Shown here: positions 33,752-45,762 of the stretch, piece by piece
How the letters are laid out: the number at the start of each line of letters is the position of its first letter
How positions within the stretch are numbered: position 1 is the stretch's first letter
Assembly (NCBI RefSeq): GCF_030272615.1
Contig: NC_081407.1
Location: 318,499,456-318,563,455 of the forward strand
Reading direction: 5' to 3'
From: Cryptomeria japonica
Taxonomy: Eukaryota; Streptophyta; Pinopsida; Cupressales; Cupressaceae
Length of the DNA stretch: 64,000 nucleotides
The notes under the pieces: generated by a model
The model's input: only the letters and a program-made list of their open reading frames with translations
Database searches by the model: none
What the model was told of the DNA's origin: nothing
Program-made: the position numbers and the translations under genes

Positions 33752-36700
33752 ATGAGTTTTACAACAATAAGCCCTACTTACACTATTCCCGTTAGACGAA
33801 GCCTTAGAATTAAGTCTTTCCAAGGTTTAATTACTGAGGAAATGGAACCTAATTTGAATGGTCTTTTTAATGAGGACATGGGTAATTCCTCTAATCCTCT
33901 TAATGATGAAGAAGCTCTCCATGAGGTTTCTGTAGAACAACTTTCAAAATTGGATAACCAATTTGACGATTTTCGACAATGGATGTCTCAACAATACCCC
34001 GATAGCGAAGCTCTTTCATTAATTGAGGGTCTAAAACGTATGGTTCAAAGTGATAAGAATGGAATTGATATTTTGCGTGGTATTGCACACATTGTGGATT
34101 CGAATGTGATTCCTATGAAGAGTTGTGCCGAAACTTTGGGTTATACACAACCTCCTACTCAAGTTAATCATTCTATTCCTTTGACAACTCCTATTGCTAG
34201 TATACCTACTTTTACATCAAACATAATGACTACTTCAACACAAGACATTCCTCCTATGATCACTAGTCGTGGGGGCAATCCTTCTTCTTCAATCAACCCT
34301 CTTCCTTCATTCAATCCAGCTTCTTCATTCATTCCTTCAATAAATGTTCCTATTATATCTCCACGAATGAACATGACGCAAGGGGGCAATTCATTTAACC
34401 ATTCCATTCCTCCTTGTAGTGTTCCTCCTGTCCAATCATCTCCTATGACTAACTATCATAATGTCCCACCACCTTACTCTCTACCTTCTTTCAATAACAT
34501 AACACCTCCATCACAATCTAACACATCTAATATGAACTCTTCGACTGAAGCGACCATTAACAATCTTGCACAAACTGTCTCTTCTTTACAGCAACAAATT
34601 GCCTCTATGAATCAATCTAAGTTTAGTGTGCCCACATTTGATGTTGCGATCCCACTTTCTCTTGATATTGTTCAAGCTATCCCCCTTAAACATGTTGAAA
34701 TTCCACATTTGGAGCTTTATAATGGTAAGGGTGATCCTCTAACACATGTTAAGACTTTTCAAACAATATGTACTGATTTTGCTTATGACCAAAGGTTGCT
34801 TGCAAAACTGTTTACTAGAACATTAAGAGATAAAGCCCTACAATGGTATTGCTCATTGCCTTCCTATTCTATTACTTCTTTCGAACAACTTGCAAATGCT
34901 TTCATTCAACAATTTCAAAACAATATAAGTCCTAAAGTTACTTTGATTGATTTAATGCATTGTAAACAAGGTGTTAAAGAAAAAGTGACTGATTTCATTG
35001 GTAGATATAAGCATTTGTATGCTCAAATTTCCTTTCCAGTGCCTGACAATGATATTCAAAGAATCTTTATTTCTAATTTACAAAAAGACATTAGAGAAAA
35101 ACTCCTGTTTTCTGAGTTTACTTCTTTCCAACAGTTGTGCGCAACTCTTCACAATTATCAACTGACTGTGAGTCAAATGGAACAATCACATCCTATGGCT
35201 CCGAGTGATAAGGGTGATAGTAGTCAACAACCATTTGGGAAGTTTAAACCGAACAGAGAGTCCATTAAATTCAATGAAAACATCATCAACAACAATGTGA
35301 ATACAGCATCAGGTGTGTCTCCTATTTCTAAGTTTTTCAAGAAAGAAAGAAAGTTTACTCCTTTGAATGAATCATTGCATAGTATTATGAATAAGTTATT
35401 GGAACAAAATGTGCTTACTCTTCCTCCTATAAGGCAAATTGATCCTGCAAAGATTAATTCACCCTATTTTGATAACAAATCTTTTTGTCAATTTCATCGT
35501 CAACCTGGGCATGATACTGAAAAATGTTTTGCTTTAAAGGGTAAAATTCAAGATTTGATTGATAATAATACTATCTCTGTTTCTGGTGTGAATGATAAAG
35601 GCAACACATCTGTAGCTCCTCCTAACCAAAATCTTCAGATTTTTACTGATCCATTACCTTCTCATACCTCTAATGCGATTGATACTACTGATTCCTCTGT
35701 CTCACCTGATGATCTTGTGTCTATGACTCCGAATGTGATTAACTTTGTAGAGCAGCAGAAAATCCCTAAAGAACCTTCCATCACCTTTGATTCTAGTGAA
35801 ACTATCAGGGCACCTGATGGTCCTTTATATATAGTTGCAAAAGTCAAAAATACACCTTGCCGTGGAGTGCTTATTGATACTTCTTGCATGGTTAATGTCA
35901 TTACTGAAGAATTTCTTTTTACTTTGCAATTGAATCAAGTGATCTATGACGAAACAAATGTGGTTGTGAAACTATTTGATGCATTTTCTTCTCCTGCAAT
36001 TGGTTCTATTACATTACCTATCGAGGTCCATAACAAATCCCTTGATGTGGACTTTGCTATTATTCCATCATCTGAACAATTTCGTGTGAAGCTAGGCTAT
36101 CCTTGGCTATCTTCCATGAAAGCTATTGCTTCTCCTATTCACAAGTGTCTGAAATTTCCCCATAATGGTGAAGTTGTTACTATCAATCATAGTCTCTTTA
36201 AACCAGCTGAAAGAACTTCTAGCGTTCCTCTTGATTACTTTTGGCCTAAACAATTCGAATCTCTTCCTCCGCGAAGTGATCATCTTTTCAAATCTTATCA
36301 AAAGTGGAAAAAAGATATGATCCTATCTCTACGTGAACCTAGAACACCCAAACTTGACATTCCTATCATTCTTGAGAAGGAAGTTCTTCCTTTGAAAGAT
36401 AAAACTAATGTCTTTCCTCAAGAAGATTCCCAACCCATCCCTATGGATGTGACTATGCCTATGATTAATAAACTTCCTAAAAGTAGACCTATCCCTCCTC
36501 GTCATGATGGACTTGGTCTCCTTCCAAAACCAAATATTCCTCCCTTATATGGAGCAGTTCCTCCTCCTTCCTCTTATGGAGAGAAGAGACCTTCCTCTTC
36601 TCCTATTATTCAACCTAAGAGACCCCAACCTAAATACCCAAGTGATAAGGATGAGAACATTCCTCCTCCTCACTCTTCGCAACTTCCTACTAAGACTAGA

Positions 36701-37198
36701 CGAAATCGTTCGACACGTGAATGCCGACGAAAGCGTCGTCTTAGAGCTCAGGCAGCTGCTTTTCAAACTTTGCAATCCCCAAAAACACCTTCAACAAGCA
36801 TTATTCCATTTTCTCCTCAACCGACGATTGAGCCGAAATCTCCTAAACATAAGATGCATGATGGTCTTGATCCTGTGCGAGTTAAAGATCCTATTTTTAT
36901 AAATCTTGATGATGATATAGATGAAAATGTTATTCATGATGAAAATGCTACTTCTCCTGTTCATTCTGATAGTGAATATGAACTTGTTGATATTGATAAC
37001 CATTTATCTAACGCATTTTCTAAAGCACTTATCCTAGCTCCTAGACAAGAACACCGTGGCTTGGGATATGAACATAGCCCTTGTTTGGATCTTGTGATAG
37101 CTCCATCTGCTGTGTTGGATGTTCCTCCTCTAGCGTGTTCCCTACCTTCCCGAAATATTGATCAGCAAGATCGGGGGGTAGATGACGTGCTAGACTAG
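33752..37198 (+). CDS. Gag-like polyprotein with protease-like domain (TR-GAG-like element)
   Basis: An intact 1148-residue ORF. Residues 1-300 are Pro/Ser/Asn-rich. A retrotransposon gag domain covers about 315-475 (E-L-Y-N-G-K-G-D-P, then L-Q-W-Y-C-S-L-P). A zinc-binding-like C-Q-F-H-R-Q-P-G-H-x4-C is near 579. A retropepsin-like fold follows at about 690-800. Its active-site strand reads L-I-D-T-S-C-M-V-N, with Asp-Thr-Ser in place of Asp-Ser/Thr-Gly, so proteolytic activity is doubtful. The partner block L-G-Y-P-W-L-S-S-M-K-A is near 780. G-patch-like H-D-G-L-G-L is near 917, an Arg-rich stretch near 985, and an acidic tail with a second G-L-G-Y near 1104. It should form particles but cannot copy or integrate the element by itself. 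ATG 33752 is the first in-frame start, since stops precede it. Confidence 0.85.
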   Translation: MSFTTISPTYTIPVRRSLRIKSFQGLITEEMEPNLNGLFNEDMGNSSNPLNDEEALHEVSVEQLSKLDNQFDDFRQWMSQQYPDSEALSLIEGLKRMVQSDKNGIDILRGIAHIVDSNVIPMKSCAETLGYTQPPTQVNHSIPLTTPIASIPTFTSNIMTTSTQDIPPMITSRGGNPSSSINPLPSFNPASSFIPSINVPIISPRMNMTQGGNSFNHSIPPCSVPPVQSSPMTNYHNVPPPYSLPSFNNITPPSQSNTSNMNSSTEATINNLAQTVSSLQQQIASMNQSKFSVPTFDVAIPLSLDIVQAIPLKHVEIPHLELYNGKGDPLTHVKTFQTICTDFAYDQRLLAKLFTRTLRDKALQWYCSLPSYSITSFEQLANAFIQQFQNNISPKVTLIDLMHCKQGVKEKVTDFIGRYKHLYAQISFPVPDNDIQRIFISNLQKDIREKLLFSEFTSFQQLCATLHNYQLTVSQMEQSHPMAPSDKGDSSQQPFGKFKPNRESIKFNENIINNNVNTASGVSPISKFFKKERKFTPLNESLHSIMNKLLEQNVLTLPPIRQIDPAKINSPYFDNKSFCQFHRQPGHDTEKCFALKGKIQDLIDNNTISVSGVNDKGNTSVAPPNQNLQIFTDPLPSHTSNAIDTTDSSVSPDDLVSMTPNVINFVEQQKIPKEPSITFDSSETIRAPDGPLYIVAKVKNTPCRGVLIDTSCMVNVITEEFLFTLQLNQVIYDETNVVVKLFDAFSSPAIGSITLPIEVHNKSLDVDFAIIPSSEQFRVKLGYPWLSSMKAIASPIHKCLKFPHNGEVVTINHSLFKPAERTSSVPLDYFWPKQFESLPPRSDHLFKSYQKWKKDMILSLREPRTPKLDIPIILEKEVLPLKDKTNVFPQEDSQPIPMDVTMPMINKLPKSRPIPPRHDGLGLLPKPNIPPLYGAVPPPSSYGEKRPSSSPIIQPKRPQPKYPSDKDENIPPPHSSQLPTKTRRNRSTRECRRKRRLRAQAAAFQTLQSPKTPSTSIIPFSPQPTIEPKSPKHKMHDGLDPVRVKDPIFINLDDDIDENVIHDENATSPVHSDSEYELVDIDNHLSNAFSKALILAPRQEHRGLGYEHSPCLDLVIAPSAVLDVPPLACSLPSRNIDQQDRGVDDVLD

Positions 37199-37937
37199 TT
37201 TCATTAGCATAGCAGATTCTCTCCCCCTCTCTTTTGTTACTTCTTCTATATGTTATTCTCATTCTTCTATTTGTTGTCCTTAGTGTTGTCTACTTGAGGA
37301 CGATGCAAAGCATTGAGATCTCTTGGTCTCTCTCATGTTGACTCAAAAGACACATGTGTTCCCTTCTTCTAGGTGACCTTCCTTGATTGGGGAATGAAGA
37401 ACAATTATGCATACATACATATGATATACATGAATTATCATACAGCATACTGACCCCGAGGAAAGCGAAATCACCTTGTGCTTTGTGTTTTGTGTCTATT
37501 ATCCTTGGGCTTATCTCACACTTCGGGGCTAAATCCTTGTGATAACGTGCTCCTTTCTCATTTCTTATATGTATCACTACCTTAAAGCAATCACCCCCGG
37601 TGAGGCGTGTGCGATCGCTTTAACGTAGGGGGGCATACATCCCGTTCATATCTTTTCAAGATACTTGAAAATTTCTTGGCAAATTTAGCCTTGCCTTGAA
37701 AATTTTTGATATCTTTCTTGCATGACTCATAGTGAGGGAACCTTACTACTGACAGTCATGGTTCTCCCTCGTGATCTTCCCTTTTACTTTGTCAATCGAA
37801 GTCGTAAGATCCTTAGTCCACTGGGGGCTTGGTGTATCTTGCCTCCTTGACGTGGTGAACTTTTTTCAATGTTGTTTCCTTGTACTTTACCGGAAGTATG
37901 AGCGTACGCTTATACTCCCGCTAAAGTGGGGGATAAA
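37199..37937 (+). other. 3' untranslated region and polypurine tract of the TR-GAG-like element
   Basis: 739 bp from the gag-like stop to the 3' LTR. No pol coding sequence is seen on either strand. It ends in CTAAAGTGGGGGATAAA (37921-37937), a polypurine-rich primer tract directly before TGTAGCGTCC. Confidence 0.75.
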
Positions 37938-39175
37938 TGTAGCGTCCTAAAATTGTGACACTTGCAATTTCAACCGCATTTGGGTCTTTACGATGGCGAC
38001 GCAACACTAAACCTGAATGGAGACCCCGAAACTTGCTCACGACACCAAAAACTGCATTTTTCCAGCACCCTGGCCTGATCCTCCTTGCACCCTGCTGTCC
38101 CGGGAGGTGGGACCAGAGCGCCCAGCGCCCTGGTCCTTCAGGACCAGGGCGCCCAACGCCCTGGTCCCTGGCCCTATTTTGGGCCCGGTTTCCTATGGGG
38201 CTTCGGGTCCTTTTGTTTGCAATTTGGAAAATAAACTTTCTTGGTTGGCCTAAGGTCGGGAAAATCAGTCTATTAACCCTAATTGGCAAGTATATAAACT
38301 ACATTTGCCTCTCCCATTTGGGTAAGAAGGACATATGTGTACAAGCGTGGAAACTATACTCAAGCATTCAAGCATTCAAACATTCCTTCAAGCAATTGAT
38401 CATTCTAAGTCTCCATTCAAGGCTAAGTGTTGCATTCAAGACAAGGATTCAACCATTGAAGAGGAGATCACTTACAACACATTACATGCTACAACATACA
38501 ACATACAACATACAACAACATCTATACCTTCGCATATAAGGATACAAACATCCTTACAACAAGGTATTAGTACTTGTTTTACATTACATTTACAACATTT
38601 CTCATTTCTTGGTTAATTCCAAAACCAGGGTTTGACCTAAAGGCAAACCCCTCATCCCTAACCCCCCAATCGTCCTCTCTTTTCTGTGTGTAGGTTGCAG
38701 GTACGCGGCTGTAATTGAAGATCTGGAATCCTTGTGCAGAGACGAACAGATCCCCCTTTGTTTCGCGGATTTTTCGGAGGACCGTGTGCACGCCGGGCGC
38801 CATCGTCCTGTCAACTTTCGCTCAAATTTGCAGAACAACACCGTCTCGACATTTTACTGCTAATTCCAGGTCCGCAGCTTCATATCATATCCCTATCTTA
38901 GTTTATAAGCAAATCTTTCTCACTTTCTATGTATTCCTAGCTTAATTCTTCTATCAACATTCTTTACAAAAGAGGGTAGCCTTGCTATCACAACCCTTGA
39001 AACTCATATAGAATCCAATCTTGCATTGCGTGGGATGGGATCTTGTGGGTTTCAACCCCTCTTTTGAATGTAAAGTCCCTCCTAAGTGAAAACCATCAAC
39101 CCTAGTGACTCTCCCTTCTCTCTCCTCGGAGTTGGGGAGGGGAGAACGATTAGGGTTCGATTTTTCCGCTTTACA
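37938..39175 (+). repeat. 3' LTR of the TR-GAG-like element
   Basis: 1238 bp, TGTAGCGTCC to CTTTACA, nearly identical to the 5' LTR. It carries 31 extra bases (about 38134-38164) that create a perfect 12-bp hairpin (38125-38152). A copy of the GC-rich motif is at 38779-38808. The target duplication TAAAT follows at 39176. Confidence 0.93.
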
Positions 39176-39435
39176 TAAATAAATATCATTTTCCCTCTTC
39201 ATTTGATTTTGGTGGGAAATGGAATGTGCAGATTATTGACAAGTGGCAAACAAAGTTCCTAAGTTGGTGGGGCAATTTCTAGCCCCACCCTTTTTTTGCC
39301 TGCTTCCTAAAAAGTAGAGGCTTGCTTTTTGGGGGAAAGATTCCAATTAATCCCGTAGAGGAAATTTTTTTTCTCATGAGACCATTTCTTCCTTAAAAAT
39401 AGAACCCAAGCCCCTCCCATGGGACCCCAACCTTA

Positions 39436-39867
39436 CTGATCCTAAGAGTGTTGATTGAAGCTAGGGTTTCAAACCACGCCCTTTGTTGACTGATATATGA
39501 AGCGTCTAGGTCTTCTGTTAGCATGCCCTAAAAGCTTCTTACTAAGCTTCATCCTAAGGAGCTTTGTCTGCCCGTGTTATTCCTCGCCATGGTGCAGGGT
39601 TTGACCCTCCCACATGTTCCTTACAAACCACACAAATTGTTGCTAGTTGTTGCTCTGAAACATCTATGAGTTCATCCTCAGATACGTGAAAGCGCTCATT
39701 AGCATCACCTTCTGCTAACACTCCACACATTAAAAAATATCACCATTGATCCAAGAAGGATGGAGTAAGTGAAAAAAGTTTTAATCTGACAAAGTTACCA
39801 TGATGATCTTATGAGAGAGTGGGACTACACTATTATGATGATCATGTTCTAGCCTACTATTACTTTC
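39436..39867. other. Spacer between the MITE and the LINE
   Basis: About 430 bp. No gene or repeat family is recognised. It ends in the LINE target duplication CTATTACTTTC (39857-39867). Confidence 0.5.
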
Positions 39868-40576
39868 TTTTTTATATTAACATAGTTCAACCCATATACA
39901 ATAGAGTATCAGATTCATGTTTACATCTATTTTGCAGTGCTTATACTTTCACTTTTATACAATGTCCTTTATACATATATAACCAAGATAGGTCGTAGCC
40001 TAGAGCCCACTAAGTGTCTACTACAGAGGCTACAACATATAAGAGATTACTACAGAGTGCCTCATTGGTTGTATGGTAAGTAGAAAAATGAACCACCCTG
40101 ATCACTGTTATCCATCTGAGTCTTCAAGCTTGAGCTTTCTCATGTACTAGGTCAAAGCCTCGATCTTCTTCAGCTGCAACATATCCATATGCTTTCTGAA
40201 GTAATGAACAAATTGAATATCCTCCTTATAGATCTATAGGACACCCTCACGAATCAAAGTCATAAATCTATCTTTAGATAACTCCATAACAACAGAGACC
40301 TGTGACATGATAAAGAAATGTTTGAGTTTATTGTTAAACTCAGTAAGCCTCCTCTTCTAGTTTTGAAAGACCTCTCCATTTCTTTCCTTCCACAAAAACC
40401 ATAACACTTCACAAGATAGGACAAACCAGAACCAGTTCATCTTAAAATCAAATGACTCTACAAAGCTGGCAAGGACCTCACTCCAAGAAAGGCTAGGCTT
40501 GTGATTCCAACCAAGAGAAGGACCAAGAAAAATAGACTACACACCCTGGGCATATTCACACTCAAAAAACAAATGC

Positions 40577-43500
40577 TCAAAGGACTTGCATATCACACAC
40601 ATCACAGTTAACAGACATGAGACCCTTAGCAGACAAAAAGGAGCCAACAACAAGTTTTCTTAGCAGGAGGAGCCATCTAAAACAAGATTTCTTAGGTTCA
40701 ATGAGAGAATGCCGAAAGAAATAAAAAACAAACTGCCATCTAGACTTAGGCCATTCACAACCCCAACCTTGATTGACTCTAGAGAAGATGGAGTCATCCT
40801 CTTTTAACATCATATAAATCTTCTTAGTAGAGATTTCCAAAAATGGGGAGCCATCCAGCCACTTAAGCCGCTTCAAGAAAGAGTAAGTATCCAGGATCTT
40901 ACTAGGAAAGAAACACCTTGTAGCCTTACCAATGAGAGAATAAGTTTTCTTTTGTGAAGCCGGAATCTCATATTTAGATTTGATCTCAATCCAAGAGCCA
41001 AGCCAGTTATCAATCAGTACATTACTAATCAGGGATATACCTTTCTCATTCCATATCTGAGCAGAACAACTTTGAGTCAAAGCAAGGGGTTTGTTGTTGA
41101 GATTCACACCCCACCAAATAGATCTATCCACAACAACATATGTCAGAGAACTTCCTATTGCATCCTTAGAAGGTAGTAACCTCCTTACCTATGACCATGC
41201 CTTCCAAAGTGATGCAAAAACACTAGAACCAAACACTTTCATGCTATTGTCCCTAAGTACAATAGCACATAAGGGGATATTCCTCCATGTTTTGCCTTTC
41301 TTAACAACCGACCATTCAATATTGTTTCTTATTAGCACCTTCCAAGGTTCATTGCCATATAGGGCTTTTACAATCCATTTGGATGCTAGGGCAATCCCAT
41401 GAGCCCGAATATCCTTGATACCCAGACCCCCATGTTTTTAGGTCTGCAACACTAATACCAATTCACACAGTGTCTCTTCTTGTGCCACATCCCATCAGAC
41501 CAAAGGAAGTCCCTCATAATCTTTTCAAGTTTATTAGTCTGATCGTTCACAAACACCCATGCAGAGGCACAACAAATATGATGGGAAGATAAAACCTTTT
41601 GAACAATCTGCACTCTGCCAGCCAGATAAAGCATGTGGGTCTGCCATTTAAAGTGTTTCTTTTCAATTTTAGCATACAACCATTGCCACATATCTTGACT
41701 AGCCGGATTAATGGCAAAGGGAATACCAAAGTACCTTACAATATGGTTTGGTCCTGCCCATTGCCATCCTTTACCTGTGATCCAATTTGGGGGATTGTTG
41801 GACCATCCAAGGATAGTGGATTTGTGAGGGGCTATTTTCGCTCCAGAAGCCAAGTAGAAGAATTGAAGTCTTTTCATGGCGTTATCAAAATTATCCTCAG
41901 ACAGAGTTAGGAATAAGGCAATATCATCAACAAATTGAGCATTAATCTGAATATCATCATTCGGAAGAGTAAGCCCTTTGATAGAGGGTCCAAGTTTCGG
42001 GGCCCTTAGAATGTAATAGAGAGCATCTGCAGCAATGACAAATAGGGCTAGGGCAATAGGGCACCCTTGCCTTATAGATCTCCTTAATGGGATGGCTTTA
42101 GACCTATCGCCATTAATCTCAACAACTGTGGAAGAGTCTTTAAAAAGAATATCTATCCATTTACAAAAATATGGGGGGAAACCAAATGCTTGAAGCATTC
42201 CCTTGACAAATGGCCATTCTATTCTATCATATGCTTTCTTAAAGTCCAGTAACACCATTGCAACTTCTTGATTATCAGCTTTTGCCCAATGCATAGCCTC
42301 CCAACTGGTGACCAGATTTTCCAGAATGTATCTACCTTTTATAAATCCAGTCTGTGTGGCAGAAATGAACTTGTCTAGAAGTCCAGCAATTCTCCTTACT
42401 AGTACTTCTGCAATGTTTTTATATGAGGTATTCAGTAAGGTGATAGGTCTCCAATTTTTAACTAGTGTCTTATCACCACCTTTTGGAAGCAGCTTGATAA
42501 CACCCTTATTTATAATAGCTCCAAGGGACCTCTGTGGAAAAACATCCTCGTATAGACTCAAAAGTAACTTATCCATTCTATGTGCTTCTTGTAAAACTCA
42601 ACAGGTAAACCATCTAATCATGGAGATTTACCATTAGCTAGTGAATTGAGTGAGCTTTTGATTTCCTCCAAAGAGATCTTATGGCTCAGAGCCTTGGCAT
42701 CTTCGCTAGATATTTTCTTAGGGATTAGCCCTACACATTTCTCTAAAGCCTTCTGATTACCATCCCCATGCTTAGATGAGAAGAGACTGCTATAAAAACT
42801 GAAAAAAGCCTCTTTGATAGCTACCGGATCATTAGTGATATCATTATTGACCTGGATATCTTCAATAAGTTCTCTCTTATTCTTGGCTCTGATAAGATTG
42901 AAAAAATAACTGGACCCCTTATCTCCCCCTTATCTCCCCCTTTGATCCAGTTCATCCGAGCTCTAACCTTCTGCCCTTTAATCTTGAAATTCTGCAACTT
43001 CTTTAAGAGGTTCTTCACTGAAGACAACTCTCCTTCCAACCTAAGATCATTTCCCTTATTCTGTAAATCCTGCTCAATTTCATTAAGCCTGGTCTGAAGA
43101 AATGATTCCTCCTTAGCCCTATCTATAGCATTCTTCTTTCCAATAATCTGAAACAATTCCTTCCAGGATGAAGTAAGTTTCTCCCACTGCTCCCTTGGTC
43201 TAAGATGGGGTGAACAATATTTAGTCAGTTGAGAGACCATCAAGATAGCATCTGCATTATCCTCATCATTCAGCAGGGAGACATTCAGTTTGAAGACAAT
43301 AGCACTTTTAGGTCTAACAACCGAGGGATCCAGGTCCAAATCAACAGAGAAAGAGATAGGAGAATGATCTGAGATACTAGCAGGGGAAACACAAATGGGA
43401 GCTTGACCCCTCTGAGGGTGGAAAGAGAAGAATGAAACATCAACATAACATCTATCCAATCTACAGTACATTCTTTGTTTACCACTTTGGTTGTTGCACC

Positions 43501-44080
43501 AAGTAAACCAAATAACACCGGATGATCTTTTCCTTCTCTCCATGGGGTCAATCAAATTAAATCATCTTTTGAATTTGGACCAAAATAATTGTTCATTCCC
43601 TTTCCAACAATGTTTAATACCTCCACTTTTGTCATCGCCATTTTCAATCATGTTAAAATCTCCCACAAAATTCCAGTGTGCATTAGGCAATCCAGTTGTT
43701 AGCCAATCCCAGAGTCTAGCTCTGTCTCTGTAGTCATTAGCTGCATAGATGTTGCATATGCCAAAAACATAATCTTTCTCCTTAAAGGTAACCCACAAGG
43801 CTTTTTGACAGGGGGAGATTCCATTAGAAATGATCTTATCAGCCCACTTGGGGCCAACCATAATGGCAGTGTCACCTTTGCCCCTCTCATGATTGGAATG
43901 AAACCCTATGGCTTGCTCCCACAAAAATCTCAACATAGTATAAGCCTAGAACCCCACCACCTTGATCTCCTGAAGACATATGATGTCTTTTTCCTTTATG
44001 CCATTACACCATTTTCTGACAACATATTTTCTATCAGACATCTCCAAGCCCCTAACATTCCAACTATGTATGTGCATCAT
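40577..44080 (-). pseudogene. LINE ORF2, endonuclease and reverse transcriptase (broken)
   Basis: Makes the target nick and copies LINE RNA. An N-terminal W-N-V-R-G-L near 44065 and C-L-Q-E-I-K near 43985 belong to the AP-type endonuclease, as do W-N-F-V-G-D-F-N-M-I (about 43670-43640) and S-D-H-S-P-I (about 43365-43350). The reverse transcriptase (42576-41452) has L-L-D-F-K-K-A-Y-D-R (motif A, about 42255-42226), R-Q-G-C-P-I (motif B, about 42080) and the catalytic F-V-D-D (about 41940-41925). The zf-RVT-type C-terminal part is at 41131-40577. A stop near 43945, an 11-bp duplication near 42930 (frameshift) and a shift near 42575 inactivate it. Confidence 0.82.
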
Positions 44081-44429
44081 CATAAACATTTATTTGGAGG
44101 GTGGTTTCTGATTCTTGTATAATTTATTAAAACATTAAGGAACCTCATTAGCTTTCTTGCTATTCTCATTGGAAAGAGATTGTCTATCAGATGTTTTTCT
44201 TTTCTTCCTCATTTTTTAACTAACCACTTCAATGAACTGTTCATTATCACTGGCAAAGGGAACAATATGTTTATCAACTGAGCCGATCACCGTGGAGTTC
44301 ATGATACCAGGTAAGGGATTACTCACCCTCAAGTTGGATGGGACTAGGGGTGGCAGTTCTGAGACGATCGACCTTCTCCTTAATACTAGCAAGAGCAATT
44401 TGTTGGGCATTTAGCCTAGGTTGGAGAGA

Positions 44430-45762
44430 AGGATTCACAACCCCTCCTTGGTAGGGGAAGGAGGGTCAAAATGTACTGATTGACACCCGCCAAGATTCTT
44501 GGAGGGATCATTTATGCCTGAGGCTTGAACAACCTCATACTCATCCTCAAATAAGGGATTTGAGAGGCTAACAAATCTATTGCCATTACTATCGCCAATA
44601 GGGCATTCTAAGCCAGATTTAACAGTCTCTTGGCCTAAATCCATATGAGTATCCACGACCACAGAGACCCCCTCTTTCGAGGAGGAAGAAACATTTGGCG
44701 TTCTGCTATTCTCACTCCTCAGCTTAGTGTTATCATCAATATTGAAGTTAGCATTAGGAGATTTTTTCAAAGAAGGGCAATCTTTTCTTACATGTCCATT
44801 ATTCTTACAGAAAAAACAAGCCCCCAAATTCCCTAGCAAGGACACTTCCCAATTATAATTATCCCCTTCAATTTCTATAGAAATTATGTTGGGAAACACA
44901 ATTTCGAGGTCTAGAGCAACAAGTGCCTGAGCATTCAAATGGGGGAGAGTAGTTCTCGAACCCTCGATTTGCAGGACGGAGCCCAGGGGCTTCAAAATAT
45001 GAGAGATAAAGGGCCAAATTTTGGCTGCAAATTTTCAATTTCAACCCAGTTAGGGGAGGAACGAGTAATGACCTACTCTGCATTCCCTTTGGGGGACCAA
45101 GGGAAAGCCCTAAACAGAGAACGCCCGACATTCCAAAAGTTCTTTTTTAAAACTCTATCTTGCATATTATGAGATTCAAAGAAAATTACAAACAATCCCT
45201 TCTGAATCATTCTGCAAAAGTTAACATGAACCCCTAGTTTTTTAGCCACACATTAGCAATCTAGTCATGAAAAAACTTCCTCGATGGTAACGACTCTATC
45301 CATGCAAACAAAGAAAACTGCAATATTTCTTAACCGAGCTTGCTCGGCTCTAATAGCTTTAACCATATCCTCATTAGGCGACAGGGAGAGGGTTTTCAAT
45401 CCGAGAGGATGAGACTTACCATTTCCTCCTCCTCCGGGGTCGTTCGCCGCTCTATCATCCTCGAGTTCACGTCTATCTCCATTGGCTGCGAATCCTCGCA
45501 CGGTGGTCTCTGTGTCCATGCACTCGGGCCTGCAAAAGGATCCATTAAAACAAGCAGAAGGCAGACAAATGGTGGTCGAATCCTCTAAGACCACTGCCTT
45601 GTACGAGAGTTTTTCATGCTCTTTCTTCTGCGGAATGTTGAACTCATCACCCAAATCTCCTTCATTATTAATGATACCATTCTCATCATTCTTCCGAGAG
45701 GGATCTTCATTGCACATACTCCCCATCAAACTCGCACGAGTGACTTCAATGCAGGGACACAA
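44430..45762 (-). pseudogene. LINE ORF1, gag-like RNA-binding protein (broken)
   Basis: RNA-binding protein that coats LINE RNA. Pieces lie in more than one frame: 45762-45265 is Glu/Asp-rich and includes a stretch leading into the DUF4283-like region. Around 45180-44900, F-x-R-A-F-P-W-S-P-K-G recalls DUF4283. 44995-44435 carries a CCHC zinc knuckle, C-F-F-C-K-N-N-G-H-V-R-K-D-C (about 44825-44780). Several stops and at least one frameshift are present, so no full protein can be made. Confidence 0.65.

Larger units (their letters stand above)
31362..39175 (+). mobile_element. Non-autonomous LTR retrotransposon with gag/protease-like ORF (TR-GAG-like), TSD TAAAT
   Basis: Two LTRs (31362-32568 and 37938-39175) bound a 5.4-kb interior. 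A perfect 5-bp target duplication TAAAT lies at 31357-31361 and 39176-39180. A primer-binding-site position (32572) and a polypurine tract (37921-37937) are present. The interior holds one long intact ORF of gag type and no reverse transcriptase, RNase H or integrase, so it must rely on enzymes from another element. The LTRs differ by about twenty substitutions plus one 31-bp insertion by eye, so the insertion is fairly recent compared with the Tat copy at 1-14635. Confidence 0.93.
31188..39432. mobile_element. PIF/Harbinger (Tourist-like) MITE, split by an LTR retrotransposon
   Basis: GGTTGGGGTCTCATGG at 31188 is matched in inverse at 39417-39432 (reverse complement GGTTGGGGTCCCATGG, one difference). 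The similarity continues into AGGGG..CTT. Both ends are flanked by TTA (31185-31187 and 39433-39435), the 3-bp target duplication typical of PIF/Harbinger elements. Without the LTR element inside, the element would be about 425 bp and has no coding capacity. Subterminal GGTCTCATGAG also appears at both sides (31270 and, inverted, 39372). Confidence 0.7.
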
